DNA from: Eleusine coracana subsp. coracana
Taxonomy: Eukaryota; Streptophyta; Magnoliopsida; Poales; Poaceae
DNA length: 64,000 nt
Assembly (NCBI GenBank): GCA_032690845.1
Contig: CM064431.1
Coordinates: forward strand, 28,092,300 to 28,156,299
Direction: 5' to 3'
A program made the position numbers and the translations under genes. Of the stretch, positions 42,493 to 53,547 are shown piece after piece. Positions within the stretch are counted from its first letter, which is position 1, and each line of letters begins with the position of its first letter. The notes beneath the pieces were generated by a model that searched no databases, was not told the DNA's origin, and was given only the letters and a program-made list of their open reading frames with translations.

Positions 42493-43814
42493 ATCTCGCC
42501 CTTTTTGGTGATTGATGACAATACATTAAAAAAGATATAAAAGAGATAATCAAAAGATACAAAGAAACAAAATATAGCGGAGCTCTCCCTAAAGATATGC
42601 ATGAATCACAAAAACATGTGAAGGAGCTCCCCCTATATTTTGCAACAAGTCGGGGTGCCTAAAAGTGTACAAGTGTGCAATAAGTGATAAAGCAATAGGA
42701 ACAAAGGCACACTTAACACAATTAACAAATCAAGACAAATAAGCAAGCACCACACAATGACATGAAGCATAACCAGGTCAAATTACAATAAGGTTCATAA
42801 ATAGTTTTCAAGCACATAGAAAGCATACCATCCTTTTTCATCACCTTTTCTCTCCCCCTTTGGCATCAACGCACCAAAAAGAAGAAAAGAAAGAGAGATA
42901 AGCGAGAACAGCACTCATCGTCTTCCTTGGTGCTCTCATCTTCATCTTCACTATCTTCATTGTCCGGAGGAGGAGCGAAGGACGGGCCAGCAGAGGTGTT
43001 GTTCCAGTCATTAGCAGAAAGGGGGTCTTGAAAGACCGGTGGCTCACCATCCGGATCACACTCGGAGCCATCCGGAGATACCGCATGTCCTTGAGCCCTT
43101 TGATCTCTCTTGTAGCATCGGACATGCTTCTTGATTCTCCTATTGTTCTCCCAATTTTCCTTGGCATTGAAGCAACAAGCACTGAATGGGAGAGGAAGGC
43201 TGGCGAAGATCATCTCAAGGCAGAGGAGCTGTAGAGGGTGAAGGTCGTGCTGCTGCTGCTGCTGCTGCCTCTGTTGCTTCCTCGGCATGAGCTCTAGCAA
43301 TGCTTCCTCTCCTCGTGGAGGAAACACCAGCTGGTTCTGCAAACATTGGTTTAAGTTCGGGCTGCACTCTTGTCCTTAATGGAAGATGCTTGCATTCCTT
43401 CTCAAAGATGATCCCATTCTCAGACTCTATCATCCTCATGATGTAGGGAGCATATTGAAGAACCCTTCTTGTGGCAATAGATGACATGTGAATGTCATTG
43501 GTGATGAAGTCCATGACACAAAAGGATTTGCCTCTGGTTTGAATCTAGCAAGAATGTTCCTTGAGCTTTCCACTATAGCAGTGACATACCCTCCCTTAGG
43601 TGCAATGGTAACCTTGAGCATCCAGTTGAGTGTAAAGTAATAATTATGAAGTCCATTGGCTGAGCCCAACACATTTGGACTTGGCTCATAGTACACGAAA
43701 GCCATGTCTTTCTCCTTCATCACCGGCTCATTTGAGATGAGCTCTCTCTCATGATCTACACTCCCTTAGAAGAAGTAGCTTGCAAGGCGAGTTGGAGTAA
43801 TAGAATATTCCACA
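42493..43814 (-). pseudogene. SIRE additional (env-position) ORF, distal part
   Basis: The minus strand from 43814 encodes NEPVMKEKDMAFVYYEPSPN, LHNYYFTLNWMLKVTIAPKG and FITNDIHMSSIATRRVLQYA, then PYIMRMIESENGIIFEKECK. A Gln/Ala/Pro-rich and acidic tail follows (SEDEDESTKEDDE, about 42900). SIRE-lineage copia elements carry an extra ORF after pol, often called env-like; position and composition fit. No signal peptide or membrane segment is evident, so I do not infer an envelope function. Frames shift at about 43515 and 43340. The PPT and LTR follow at 42493. Confidence 0.6.
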
Positions 43815-43819
43815 CCTTG

Positions 43820-44967
43820 TGATGAGGATATCACTCCTATGGATACACACAACACTCCTCCAATTCTTGACTTGCAAGGTCCAATGACTAGAGCTCGTGC
43901 ACGACGACTAAATTTAGAGGTGAGCTCGTTCCTACGTTCTTTGCTATATGTTAGTTTTGAGAATGGTTTCCTATCTAATGACTATTTTATGATTAGGAAC
44001 CATGAAGAGGACAAGGAGATGATGGTAGAAGGAGTTGGGAACATGGAGGACCAGCAAGGGCTTGGAAGCCAAGGTGGAGGCCCAATCAAAACCGACTTCG
44101 AGTCTGTTTTGGGGCCTAGGACCAGTCTGCATTAAAGCGGTCTCCTAGGACGCATACGGTCTCGGATATGGCCGTTCTATATATGCACGGAAAGATAAGG
44201 AGAATACCTTTCCAATGCCTCTGGCCTAATGTTAAAATGCATCTGGAGTCGTCAGGAATCATCGAAACAAGAGAGGGTCCAGAATCTGTGTTGGTGCTGC
44301 GTCGCCTATTTTTGGCCTTTGGACTTTGTATCTAGTTGAGCTCAATTAGGAGCGTGTCCAGAGGGTCTTGCACGATCCTAGGGTCTTCATATACAGCCGC
44401 CGCCACACCATTAGGGTTTGGGTTTTGCTTAGATTATTCTGTTCATAACAGTTTCGCAATCATATCGGTTTGTGAGACCCAACTTGTGAGATTCATCGTA
44501 TACATGCAAATTTGGTTGCATTCTTCTTTGTTCTTGCTTGTGTACTTGATTTGCAGGCAAGGATAAGCCTTCTCGGCGAGGTCAATCGTTCTTGAACGAT
44601 AGATAACCAGAGGAGACATTGTGCTGTGATTACGGGGTTCAGAACGTGTTGTTTGGAAGCTAGATCGATTTGTGTATCGCCTCCGCCTTAATCAAGATTA
44701 TCAGAACCTATCGGAAGATCGGAAACCCTTATGCACATCAAGTGGTATCAGAGCTTCAGGTGCACCATCAGGTTCACACTACCCTTTAGTTTTGTTTTCG
44801 TGTTCTTCCTATCGTCCTTGGATGGTTGATAACCAGATGAGACGTTATGATGTGATTGCGAGGTTCTGAACGTGTTGTTTAGAAGCCGGATCGATTTGTG
44901 TTTCGCCTCCACCCAAATCAAGATTTATCAAAACCTTTTGGAAGATCGGGAACCCTTGTCCACATCA
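43820..44967 (+). mobile_element. Internally deleted gypsy element (LTR, leader, LTR end)
   Basis: Flanked by a perfect duplication CCTTG (43815-43819 and 44968-44972). It contains a complete LTR (43820-44740, TGATGAGGATATCACTCC to GCACATCA) and an intact PBS, TGGTATCAGAGC (44743-44754). About 75 bases of leader homologous to 53460-53547 follow, then only the last 150 bases or so of the 3' LTR (44811-44967). At the fusion the leader and LTR share ATCGTC, so a deletion between short matches removed all coding sequence and most of one LTR. The LTR carries a 99-codon open frame (43839-44135) with QGPMTRARARRLNLEVSSFL, the 3' end of pol in this family. Confidence 0.9.
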
Positions 44968-44972
44968 CCTTG

Positions 44973-45656
44973 TGTCCTGCAATGAAGAGTGCCCCTTGTC
45001 TCAAGATAGTGTAGAGTAGAACTGAAGTATAACCTCCTCATTGCAGTCATAGTTGAAGCTCATGAGGTCATAGACATCTCTATCTTTGCACACTTGGATG
45101 ATTTCCTTAAAGACCAGATTGTCCTTTGACTCCATATAAGTCCAATCTATCCATTGGTGAGTTGCCAATCTGTTCTTCTGGTTCTTCTCAATGAACATTA
45201 CATGTAATAATCTTGTTGAAACCATGTATAGAACTAGTAGTCAGTCGCCTCTTTCTCTTCCACTAGTATAGGATTGAGCTTCCTTGCCTCAATGAGAGCA
45301 TCGAGATCGTTCTTATAATCCTTGTAGATGTAATCCTCAAGGTAGACAGGAGCATGGACTCAAAGGTCCTTCACAACATCCACTTTATCACTTCTTGCTC
45401 CTTTGTTAGACCGGGAGCTCTTGTCCTTGGCGGGCCTCTTGCCCTTATCTTGAGCTCTCCTTGGAGGATGAGATCCTCCTTGCTCTACACGTACTGTCTG
45501 AGCATCCCGACTAGTCCCACCCTCTTTCTTCCTTCACGCCACTACTTTCCTCCTTTTAGAAGCAGGCACAAGCTCTTCACTAGGAGAGGAAGAGTCTGAA
45601 TCGTCATCATCGCCCGACTCCGCAGTTACATTGGATGCATACTTGATTTTGACCAT
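44973..45656 (-). pseudogene. SIRE additional (env-position) ORF, proximal part
   Basis: Starts at ATG 45656 (MVKIKYASNVTAES), followed by an acidic Ser/Asp stretch and a basic region (PASKRRK). Then come YLEDYIYKDYKNDLDALIEA and the piece with YMESKDNLVFKEIIQVCKDR and DVYDLMSFNYDCNEEVILQF (45001-45225). Stops and a frame change interrupt it. It joins across the gypsy insertion at 43820-44967 to the distal part. No known catalytic motif. Confidence 0.55.
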
Positions 45657-45804
45657 CTTCAACTACCAATAGGAATAAGAATGTTCAAGGAATCAGGTAT
45701 GAGGCAAAGCAAAATTTAAGAGATAGCCAAGAGCAATGCACTGAACTACAGATGACAAAACTTCTATGGAGTTATCATGGAACTTTCGTCACTTGCAGTT
45801 TGCA

Positions 45805-45865
<61 letters not shown>

Positions 45866-46051
45866 ACTTGTTTCAACTTGTGAATAGTAGCAATCAACCA
45901 TTCAAAAACAATATTCACAAGTCTCAACACTATGATCTATTGATAAAAAACATCATTTATTTTGAAAACAAAGACATGATCAATTTTGAAGAGTTTTAGT
46001 TTCAAAGCCTTTTTGCACAAGATCAGTCACACCAAAACAATGTACATGGTA
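45657..46051 (-). other. Spacer between copia pol and the additional ORF
   Basis: Non-coding. It contains the (AT)n microsatellite at 45808-45862 and nothing else recognisable. Confidence 0.6.
45808..45862. repeat. (AT)n microsatellite
   Basis: About 27 uninterrupted AT units, length-variable in principle. Confidence 0.95.
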
Positions 46052-46691
46052 CTACTCCAAATTGGATGAATTGATGATATTCAGCTCACTCCTAAGCTCA
46101 TAAAACCTTTTCTCATCTAGGGGTTTGGTAAAAATATCAGCTAGTTGTATATTAGTTCTAACATATCTAATCTCAATATCCCCCTTTATGGAATGATATC
46201 TCAAGAAGTGGTGCCGAATATCTATATGCTTAGTCCTATTATGATCAATAGGGTTATATGCAATCATGATGGCACTCTCACTGTCACATAGGAGTGGAAC
46301 TTTTATTATAGTGTATCCAAAGTCCTTTAGAGTTTGTCGCATCTAAAGTAGTTGAGCACAATAACTTTCGGCTGCAACATACTCCTCTTTGGCTGTGGAT
46401 AAGGCAACAGAATTTTGTTTCTTGCATGACCATGACACAAGTGACCTACCCAAGAATTGGCAAGTCATGGAGGGGTACTTTTCCTATCCACTTTACATCC
46501 TGCGTAGTCGGCATTGGAATAATCGACTAACTTGAACTTGGAACCCTTTAGATACCACAATCCTAGGTTTAGTGTGTAAACTAAATATCTCAAAATTCTT
46601 TTAACAACCACCAAGTGACTTTCCTTAGGAGCAGCTTGGAACCTTGCACATATGCACACACTAAACATGATATCGGGCCTAGATGCACAAA
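46052..46691 (-). pseudogene. Copia RT end and RNase H of the SIRE-type element
   Basis: The minus strand reads LCASRPDIMFSVCICARFQA, LVVVKRILRYLVYTLNLGLW, VDYSNADYAGCKVDRKST, then KEEYVAAESYCAQLL and LCDSESAIMIAYNPIDHNRT, TKHIDIRHHFLRYHSIKGDI and LADIFTKPLDEKRFYELRSE. This is the usual copia RNase H order. Stops occur at about 46465 and 46343. The piece joins to 54474-55329 across the gypsy insertion; the break falls between DSLLY and LCASRPD. Confidence 0.85.
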
Positions 46692-46696
46692 GATAA

Positions 46697-47619
46697 TGAT
46701 GTGGACAAGGGTTCCCGATCTTCCGAAAGGTTCTTGGTAAGTTGATTTGGTCGGAGGCGACACACAAATCGATCCGGCTTCAGAACAGCACGTTCTAAAC
46801 CCTGCAATCGCAGCACGATGTCTCCTCTGGTTATCAACCATCCAAAGACGATTGACCTCGCCGAGAAGGCTAATCCCTGCCTGCGAATCAAGAACACAAG
46901 CAAGAACAACGAAGAATGCAACACAGTTGCAGATGTATGATTAAACTCTCAAAGTTGGGGTCTCACAAACTGATGAACGGCGAAACTGTTTATGAACAGA
47001 ATTGATCTAAGCAAAACCCGAACCCTAATGGTGCAGTGGTGGCTGTATATAAAGACCCTAGGGTCATGCAAGACCCTTTGGACATGCCCCTAATTGGGCT
47101 CAACTAGATACAAAGCCCAAAGGCCAAAAATAGGCGACGCAGCACCGACACAGATTCTGGACTCTCTCTTGTTTTGACGATTCCTGATGACTCCGAATGA
47201 ATTTTGACATGAGGCCGGCGGCATTGGAAAGGTCTTCTCCTTATCTTTCCGTGCATATGTAGAACGTCCAAATCCGAGTCTGTATGCGTCCTGGGCGACT
47301 GTTTTAGTACAGACTGGTCCTGGGCTCCGAAACAGACTCGAAGTCGGTTTTGATTGGGCCTCCACTTTGGCTTCCAAGCCCTTGCTGGTCCTCCACGTTC
47401 CGAACTCCTTCTCCCATCATCTCCTGGTCCTCTCCATGGTTTCTAATCATAAAATAATCATTAGGTAGCAAACCATTCTCAAAAGTAACATATAGCGAAG
47501 AACGTAGGAACGAGCTCACCTCTAAATTTAGTCGTCGTGCACGAGCTCTAGTCATTGGACCTTGCAAGTCCAGATTTGGAGGAGTTTTGTGTTTATCCAT
47601 AGGAGTGATGTCCTCATCA
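46697..47619 (-). repeat. 3' LTR of the gypsy element
   Basis: A 923-bp LTR. In element sense the PPT GAGAGGGGGAGGA (about 47620-47632) precedes TGATGAGGAC. A 98-codon open frame (47304-47600) holds QGPMTRARARRLNLEVSSFL, continuing the pol reading frame. Confidence 0.9.
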
Positions 47620-47630
47620 TCCTCCCCCTC

Positions 47631-48557
47631 TCAAAGTGGAGTCGTCCTCGACTCGAGCTCATCCTCTTCTCCCAAGTATGGTTTCAAATCTGAAATGTTA
47701 AAAGTAGGACTAACCTTGAACTCGGGAGGCAACTCAAGTTTGTATGCATTATCATTAATCTTCTCTATTATTTTGAATGGACCATCAGCTCTAGGCATTA
47801 GTTTAGACTTTCTCAATTCTGGAAATCTATCCTTCCTTAAGTGTAACCACACTAAATCTCCTACATCAAGCTTTACTTCCTTTCTACCCTTACTACCAGC
47901 AAGTTTATACTTTTCATTCATCTTTTCAATGCTAAGTCTAGTGGTCTTATGCATTTGCAAAATAAATTCAGCACGCTCCTTAGCATCAACATGAACTCTC
48001 TCATTAATAGGTAGAGGAAGTATATCAAGTGGAGTACGGGGATCAAAACCATACACTACCTTGAATGGACTTACCTTGGTAGTAGAATGTGTTGCCCGAT
48101 TATAAGCAAACTCAACATGAGGTAAGCATTCTTCCCATTGCTTCAAATTTTTCTTCAAAATAGCTCGCAACATAGTACCCAAAGTGCGGTTCACAACCTC
48201 AGTTTGTCCATCAGTTTGTGGATGACAAGTTGTAGAAAATAACAACTTTGTACCCAACTTATTCCAAAGCGTGCGCCAAAAATGACTCAAGAATTTTGCA
48301 TCACGATCTGAAATAATAGTAGAAGGCATACCATGCAAACGTACAATTTCTTTGAAAAAAAGATCAGCAATGTAACTAGCATCATTAGTTTTATGACATG
48401 GTATAAAGTGTGCCATCTTGGAAAAACGATCCACAACAACAAAAATGCTATCGCTCACCCTCTTAGTCCTAGGCAGTCCTAAAATAAAGTCCATAGAAAT
48501 ATCCGCCCAAAGAATAGAAGGAACAGGAAGTGGCATGTATAAACCATGTGGATTCAA
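47631..48557 (-). pseudogene. Gypsy integrase
   Basis: A 308-codon frame with the complete catalytic set: DISMDFILGLPRTKRVSDSI (first Asp), STIISDRDAKFLSHFWRTL (second Asp) and HPQTDGQTEVVNRTLGTML (Glu). The C-terminal part reads LDVGDLVWLHLRKDRFPELR, SKLMPRADGPFKIIEKINDN and FNISDLKPYLGEEDELESRT. A TGA at 48558 separates it from the H2C2 finger (CTTCQKAKS), and a TGA at the PPT ends it before the LTR-encoded tail. Both lie in otherwise continuous frames, so they look like point mutations. Confidence 0.9.
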
Positions 48558-49765
48558 TCAAGACTTAGCTTTTTGACATGTAGTGCAGCGAGCAACAAAA
48601 CGCTCAACATCTTTCCTCATCCTTGGCCAAAAGAAGTATGTGGCCAAAATATCCTCTGTCTTCTTAGCACCAAAATGACCCATCAATCCACCTCCAAGCG
48701 CCTCCTGCAACAACAAAAGATGAACGGAACCAACTGGAATGCATAGGCAGTTAGCTCTAAACAAGAATCCATCATTCAACACAAATTTGTGCCAAGCACA
48801 ACCTTCTTTACAGTGCAGCAATACATCTTTAAAATCAACATCAGCAACATATTGTTCTTTAATTGCCTCAAGTCCAAAAATTCTACAATCAAGTTGAGAC
48901 AACAAAGTATATCGTCTAGATAAAGCATCAGTAATCACATTATCCTTCCCTTTCTTTTGTTTAATAATATAAGGAAAAGACTCAATAAACTCAACCCATT
49001 TAGCATGTCTACGGTTCAAATTGCATTGAGAACGAATATACTTAAGGGATTCATGATCGGAATGAATAACAAATTCTTTGGGCAACAAATAATGACGCCA
49101 CGTCTCTAAAGAACGTACAAGTGCATATAGTTCCTTATCATACGTGGAATAATTCAAAAAAGGCCCAGTAATTTTCTCACTAAAGTATGCAACAGGTTTA
49201 CCATCTTGCATCATAACACCACCAATGCCTATACCACTAGCATCACATTCAAGCTCAAAAGTCTTATCAAAATTGGGTAATTGCAGCAATGGTGCATGTG
49301 TAAGTTTGTCCTTCAAAGCATCAAAAGACTCATGATGTACCTTACCAAAATAGAAGTCAACGCCCTTCTTTGTCAACTCATGCAATGGTGTAGCAATGGT
49401 GCTGAAATCGTTGACAAAGCGGCGGTAGAAACCTGCAAGACCAAGAAAACTCCACACCTGTGTGATAGTTTTTGGTACAGGCCAGCTCTTTATGGCTTCA
49501 ATCTTCGCCTCATCCACCTCAATTCCCTGTGGAGTCACAACATAGCCAAGAAAAGAGACTCGATCCGTGCAAAAGGTGCACTTCTCAAGGTTACCAAATA
49601 AACGTGCAACTCACAAAGCATCAAAAACAACACGCAAATGAATCATATGATCATCCATGGACTTGCTATAAATCAAGATATCATCAAAGTAAACAACCAC
49701 AAATTTGCCAATAAAAGATCTTAAAACCTCATTCAACTAACGCATGAAAGTACTGGGTGCATTAG
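48558..49765 (-). pseudogene. Gypsy RT (second half), RNase H and integrase finger
   Basis: The frame 48558-49538 runs TPQGIEVDEAKIEAIKSWPV, SFLGLAGFYRRFVNDFSTIA, FELECDASGIGIGGVMMQDG, YFSEKITGPFLNYSTYDKEL, FVIHSDHESLKYIRSQ and KGKDNVITDALSRRYTLL, then the zinc finger ending CTTCQKAKS. Upstream, 49539-49765 holds YFDD (49680-49691) but has two in-frame stops. A one-base deletion near 49785 shifts the frame relative to the first half of RT. Confidence 0.88.
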
Positions 49766-50893
49766 TCAACCCAAAAGGATTACTAACCACTCATACAACC
49801 CGAATTTGGTTTTGAAAGCTGTTTTCCATTCATCTCCAAGTTTCATTCTAATTTGATGGTAGCCACTACGCAAATCAATTTTAGTGAAAATTATAGCACC
49901 GCATAACTCATCAAGCATGTCGTCTAGCCTAGGAATAGGATGACGATACCTAATAGTAATGTTATTAATGGCTCTACAATCTACACACATACGCCAAGAA
50001 CCATCTTTCTTAGGAACCAAAAGTACAGGAACAACACAAGGACTAAGTGATTGACGAACATACCCACGATCCAAAAGGTCTTGGACTTGTCGTTGTATCT
50101 CCTTAGTCTCCTCAGGGTTGGTCCTATAAGCAACACGGTTTGGTAAAGTAGCACAAGGAATCAAATCAATTTGATGCTCAATCCCTCTCAAAGGTGACAA
50201 TCCCGGGGGTATCTCAGCTGGGAAAACATCCTCACACTCCTGCAAAAGGTTAGTGACAGCAGGAGGCAAAGCACTAGAAGCAATATCACCAAGCGAAAAC
50301 AAGGCTTGTTTGCATATCAAAGCATAGCAAATATCATCAGTAGAAATTTCAGCAAGCTCAGATTTTGTGGCAAGACATGAACGACCTTGTAATTTAATTG
50401 TAGCACCCTTAGAACTTGAAGAATCATTAACATTACTTGGTGTAGAAGCAGAATTAACAGGTTTCTGAATTTTAGGGCTTTTATTTTTCAAACTAGCAGC
50501 TCGTTCTAAATCAGCTTGTACTATTTTAGCAGGGGTCATTGGTAACAAAGTAATTTTAGTTCCTTTATGCATAAAAGTGTACTTATTACTTTTACCATGG
50601 TGTACAACATCATTATCAAATTCCCAAGGTCTACCCAATAAAAGTGAACAAGCTTGCATGGGTACAACATCACAATCAACAGAATCGACATAGGAACCAA
50701 TGGAAAAATGAACTCTGCAAGTTTGTGTTACCTTAGCTTTTCCAGAGTCATTTAACCACTGAATGTAGTATGGATGTGGATGTGGGCGTGTGGTCAAATC
50801 AAGCTTCTTAACCACATCAGAACTCACCAAATTGTTGCAGCTTCCTCCATCAATGATGAAACATGCCCGACTGTTCTTGATGACGAAGAAAAT
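49766..50893 (-). pseudogene. Gypsy protease and RT first half
   Basis: After the stop at 50894 the frame reads a retropepsin-like region (IIDGGSCNNLVSSDVVKKLD, VDCDVVPMQACSLLLGRPWE), a linker (SALPPAVTNLLQECEDVFPA), then RT: EIQRQVQDLLDRGYVRQSLS, PVLLVPKKDGSWRMCVDCRA, HPIPRLDDMLDELCGAIIFT, KIDLRSGYHQIRMKLGDEWK and TKFGLYEWLV. There a deletion changes MPFGL to ILLG and a stop. The protease active site is DGG rather than DSG or DTG. It is nearly identical in protein to 62981-63660 on the other strand. Confidence 0.88.
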
Positions 50894-52342
50894 CTAGAAC
50901 AAGTTATGTCGCTGCATCACCTCGGGCTGCTGGATTTGTGTGCTAAGCACACGCTGCACAATAATATTCATGTAGCTCGTGGTATCTTCGCCTCCAAGGA
51001 CGAGGTCACCGCTGGTGGCAGCGACATCCTCCTCCTCATCCTCCACATCGGAGGCGCTCATGTAACCGCCATCATCTGTCGCCACATATGCCCGCCTACT
51101 AGGGCAATCTTTCTGCACATGGCCAAGACCATGGCAGCGGTGGCACTGAATCCCTGTAGTGCGTCCCGTCGAAGCAACAGAGGAGGCACTACTAGCCGGT
51201 ACCTGCACAGAATTTTTATCTGAGCGCGTAGAAGGGGCAGGGTCTGATCTTGGTGCTGCAGAAACAACACTAGCTGGTGGGGGCGGTCGGAAAGATGGCT
51301 TGGGCAGCCCCGAAGTCCCCGTCGGCCGTGGTGGGTAGAAATTCCTGGACTTGTTGTACTCCTCAAAAGCTTGGAAAAGTCCCTCTGATTCTTTCTCTGC
51401 AAGCATAGCATATTGGAAACACTGGTTGAGGGTATAAAATTCTTTATAATCAAGGATGTCCTGAATTTCTTTTCTCAAACCAGAATAAAAGTGGCAAATC
51501 TGATCCTCTACTTTTTCAACCACAACACAACGAATCAAACCCTTCTGAAGCTCACTAAAATACTCCTGGACAGCTTTATCTCCTTGATCTAAACATTGTA
51601 GTTTATTACGAATCTCTCTATATAAAAGAGGAACAAAACGATCACGCGTTGCTACCTTAAGTTCTTCCCAAGTAGTAGGCAAATCAGTTTCAGCAGCTAG
51701 ACCACTCCACCAAACAATAGCAAAGTCCTTAAACTCACTAGTGGATTGTCTAACTCTATGTTGTTCAGGAACAAGGTGGGCATTAAATTTTTGTTCTACC
51801 GTCATTTTCCAATCAAGGTAAGCATCACCATCATACTGACCCGAAAACGAAGGAATTGAAAACTTAATTTTAGCATACGGATCATCTGGAGCATGGTTAC
51901 CTTATGTGCGACGGTTGTGGTTGTGGAAACCAACCATACCTTGAGGGTTACGTTGCAAACGACGTCGTAATCTTGCGGTCCTTGTAGCTGACCTATCGAC
52001 GGTGCCATCAGCCTTATACACCGTTGCTTCATCATGATCGTCTTCAACATCGTTGTTGGTGTTGGTGTTGGTGTTGGTGTTGTTGGTCTTGTGAGCGGTC
52101 TCCAATTCGACAACCTGATCGGTTAGCTTAGAGACTCTCTTATCCAACCACTCAATGCTATCTCCCAGGTGAAGCTTGGTGACGGCATCGGTGACGGTCC
52201 TGGTGACTGTCTCTGCCAAATCACTCTGAACCGCCTGTAAAGCTTTCTGTAGTTGACTTTGGCTCACGCACTCATCAAATTTTGAGGGTGAAGCACCCTC
52301 TCCATCACTTCCTGACATCAGAAACACCAAAATAGGAGACAA
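50894..52342 (-). pseudogene. Gypsy gag with CCHC zinc knuckle
   Basis: The N-terminal part (51902-52342) has SGSDGEGASPSKFDECVSQS, an amphipathic stretch and an Asn-Thr repeat encoded by a GGTGTT-type tract at about 52053-52085. After an in-frame TAA at about 51901-51903 it continues with FSGQYDGDAYLDWKMTVEQK, FKDFAIVWWSGLAAETDLPT, ATRDRFVPLLYREIRNKLQC, FSELQKGLIRCVVVEKVEDQ, a Pro/Ser-rich stretch and the knuckle CHRCHGLGHVQKDC. A TAG at 50894-50896 then separates it from the protease. Only two nonsense codons interrupt gag. Confidence 0.88.
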
Positions 52343-53532
52343 AAAGTGAAGGTTATCCCTACAAAACTACTAAGCAGTGGTGCCTCTCAACACAGCAAAA
52401 GGAAGCTTCTTGCAAAGCTCTTACAAAGTTCTGAAAACAACAAAGCCAAGGATACCAGGGAGAAGTGTTCCACGATTGCAAGGGTTACCAAATAACCTAT
52501 GTGCTGTCCAGAAGAAGTATGTAGAGCTAGGAAGACCAAATCTGTATAAATGAGTGGCACACAAATCAAAAATAGATAGTACAGCTGAATAAGTGCCCAA
52601 GTAACTTGTTCCTAGTTGCTGGTCTAACTATGTCCTAGAACAGTAGTGATAGCAAAGAAGAAACAAGGAGACAAAGGGACACAGTCGATAACAGGGGGCT
52701 TAGTGTAAAACAGCCAAACTCAGAAATTCCAGGGGGCTAGATGGAGCACTAGTAGGAATCCCAAATTTCTTTTTTTTTTATTTTATTTTTTTGATATTTT
52801 TTTCCAACTCACTAGCAAACAGGAAGAAACCACAAAAACTTTCAGCTCAAACCAAGCTAGGACGTGGCCTACAGAAAATCTTGAAGTTTCAGAAAACGTC
52901 GGGTTTCAACTTGAATGAATTTTTTCTTTATCTTCCCGATTTTTTTTGAATTTTTTGACGAGGGCACACAGGGCGTAGCCGAGTGTGGGTATGCTCAACT
53001 GTTCGTCAAGAATCTCCTGTAAAAATTTCAGCCAAAACGGACAACCGAGCGAAAAGTTATGGCTGTTTTACCGAAGGGGTGTCGGAATCGGTTATGAAGA
53101 ACCCGGGGGTTTGAGTGAAATCCGAATCGGGCTTGGGATCGGGTAGGGATTTTGTTTTTTTTGGCGAGGTGGATGCAGCGGAAAGTGGAATTTGTGAAAA
53201 TTGGTCCGAGGTGGTGAGGGTGGGTTTAGGGTGGGCGTGTTGATCAATCAGCCCTAGCACACAAAGCCGACAAAACCAAGGATGGTGAAGGGGATGGCGG
53301 CTAGGAGGGTTGCAAGGGAAACACTACTGACGACAAAAACACAAACTAAACCAGCGACTAAACAAGAACTAGGGCACAAACTCAACACTACGGACTCTGA
53401 AATTGAAATATGCAAAGGCTAAACACGTGGTTATGGGCGGGGGAAATTTTTTTTTTGGGTATTTTCTGCGGACGATAGGAAGAACACGAAAACAAAACTA
53501 AAGGGTAGTGTGAACCTGACGGTGCACCAAAA
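52343..53532 (-). other. Gypsy 5' leader
   Basis: About 1.2 kb between PBS and gag, with T-rich tracts (about 52768-52803). A short stretch next to the PBS is shared with the deleted copy at 44741-44816. No coding signal. Confidence 0.6.
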
Positions 53533-53545
53533 GCTCTGATTACCA
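53533..53545 (-). other. Primer-binding site of the gypsy element
   Basis: Minus strand TGGTAATCAGAGC, two bases after the LTR. It has one extra A compared with TGGTATCAGAGC, which the related copy at 44743-44754 keeps. Confidence 0.85.
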
Positions 53546-53547
53546 CT

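Noticed and set aside
43839..44135. A stand-alone host gene for the MTRARARRLNLEVSSFL frame
   Set aside because: It occurs in four LTR copies and continues the gypsy pol frame at the PPT, so it is element sequence.
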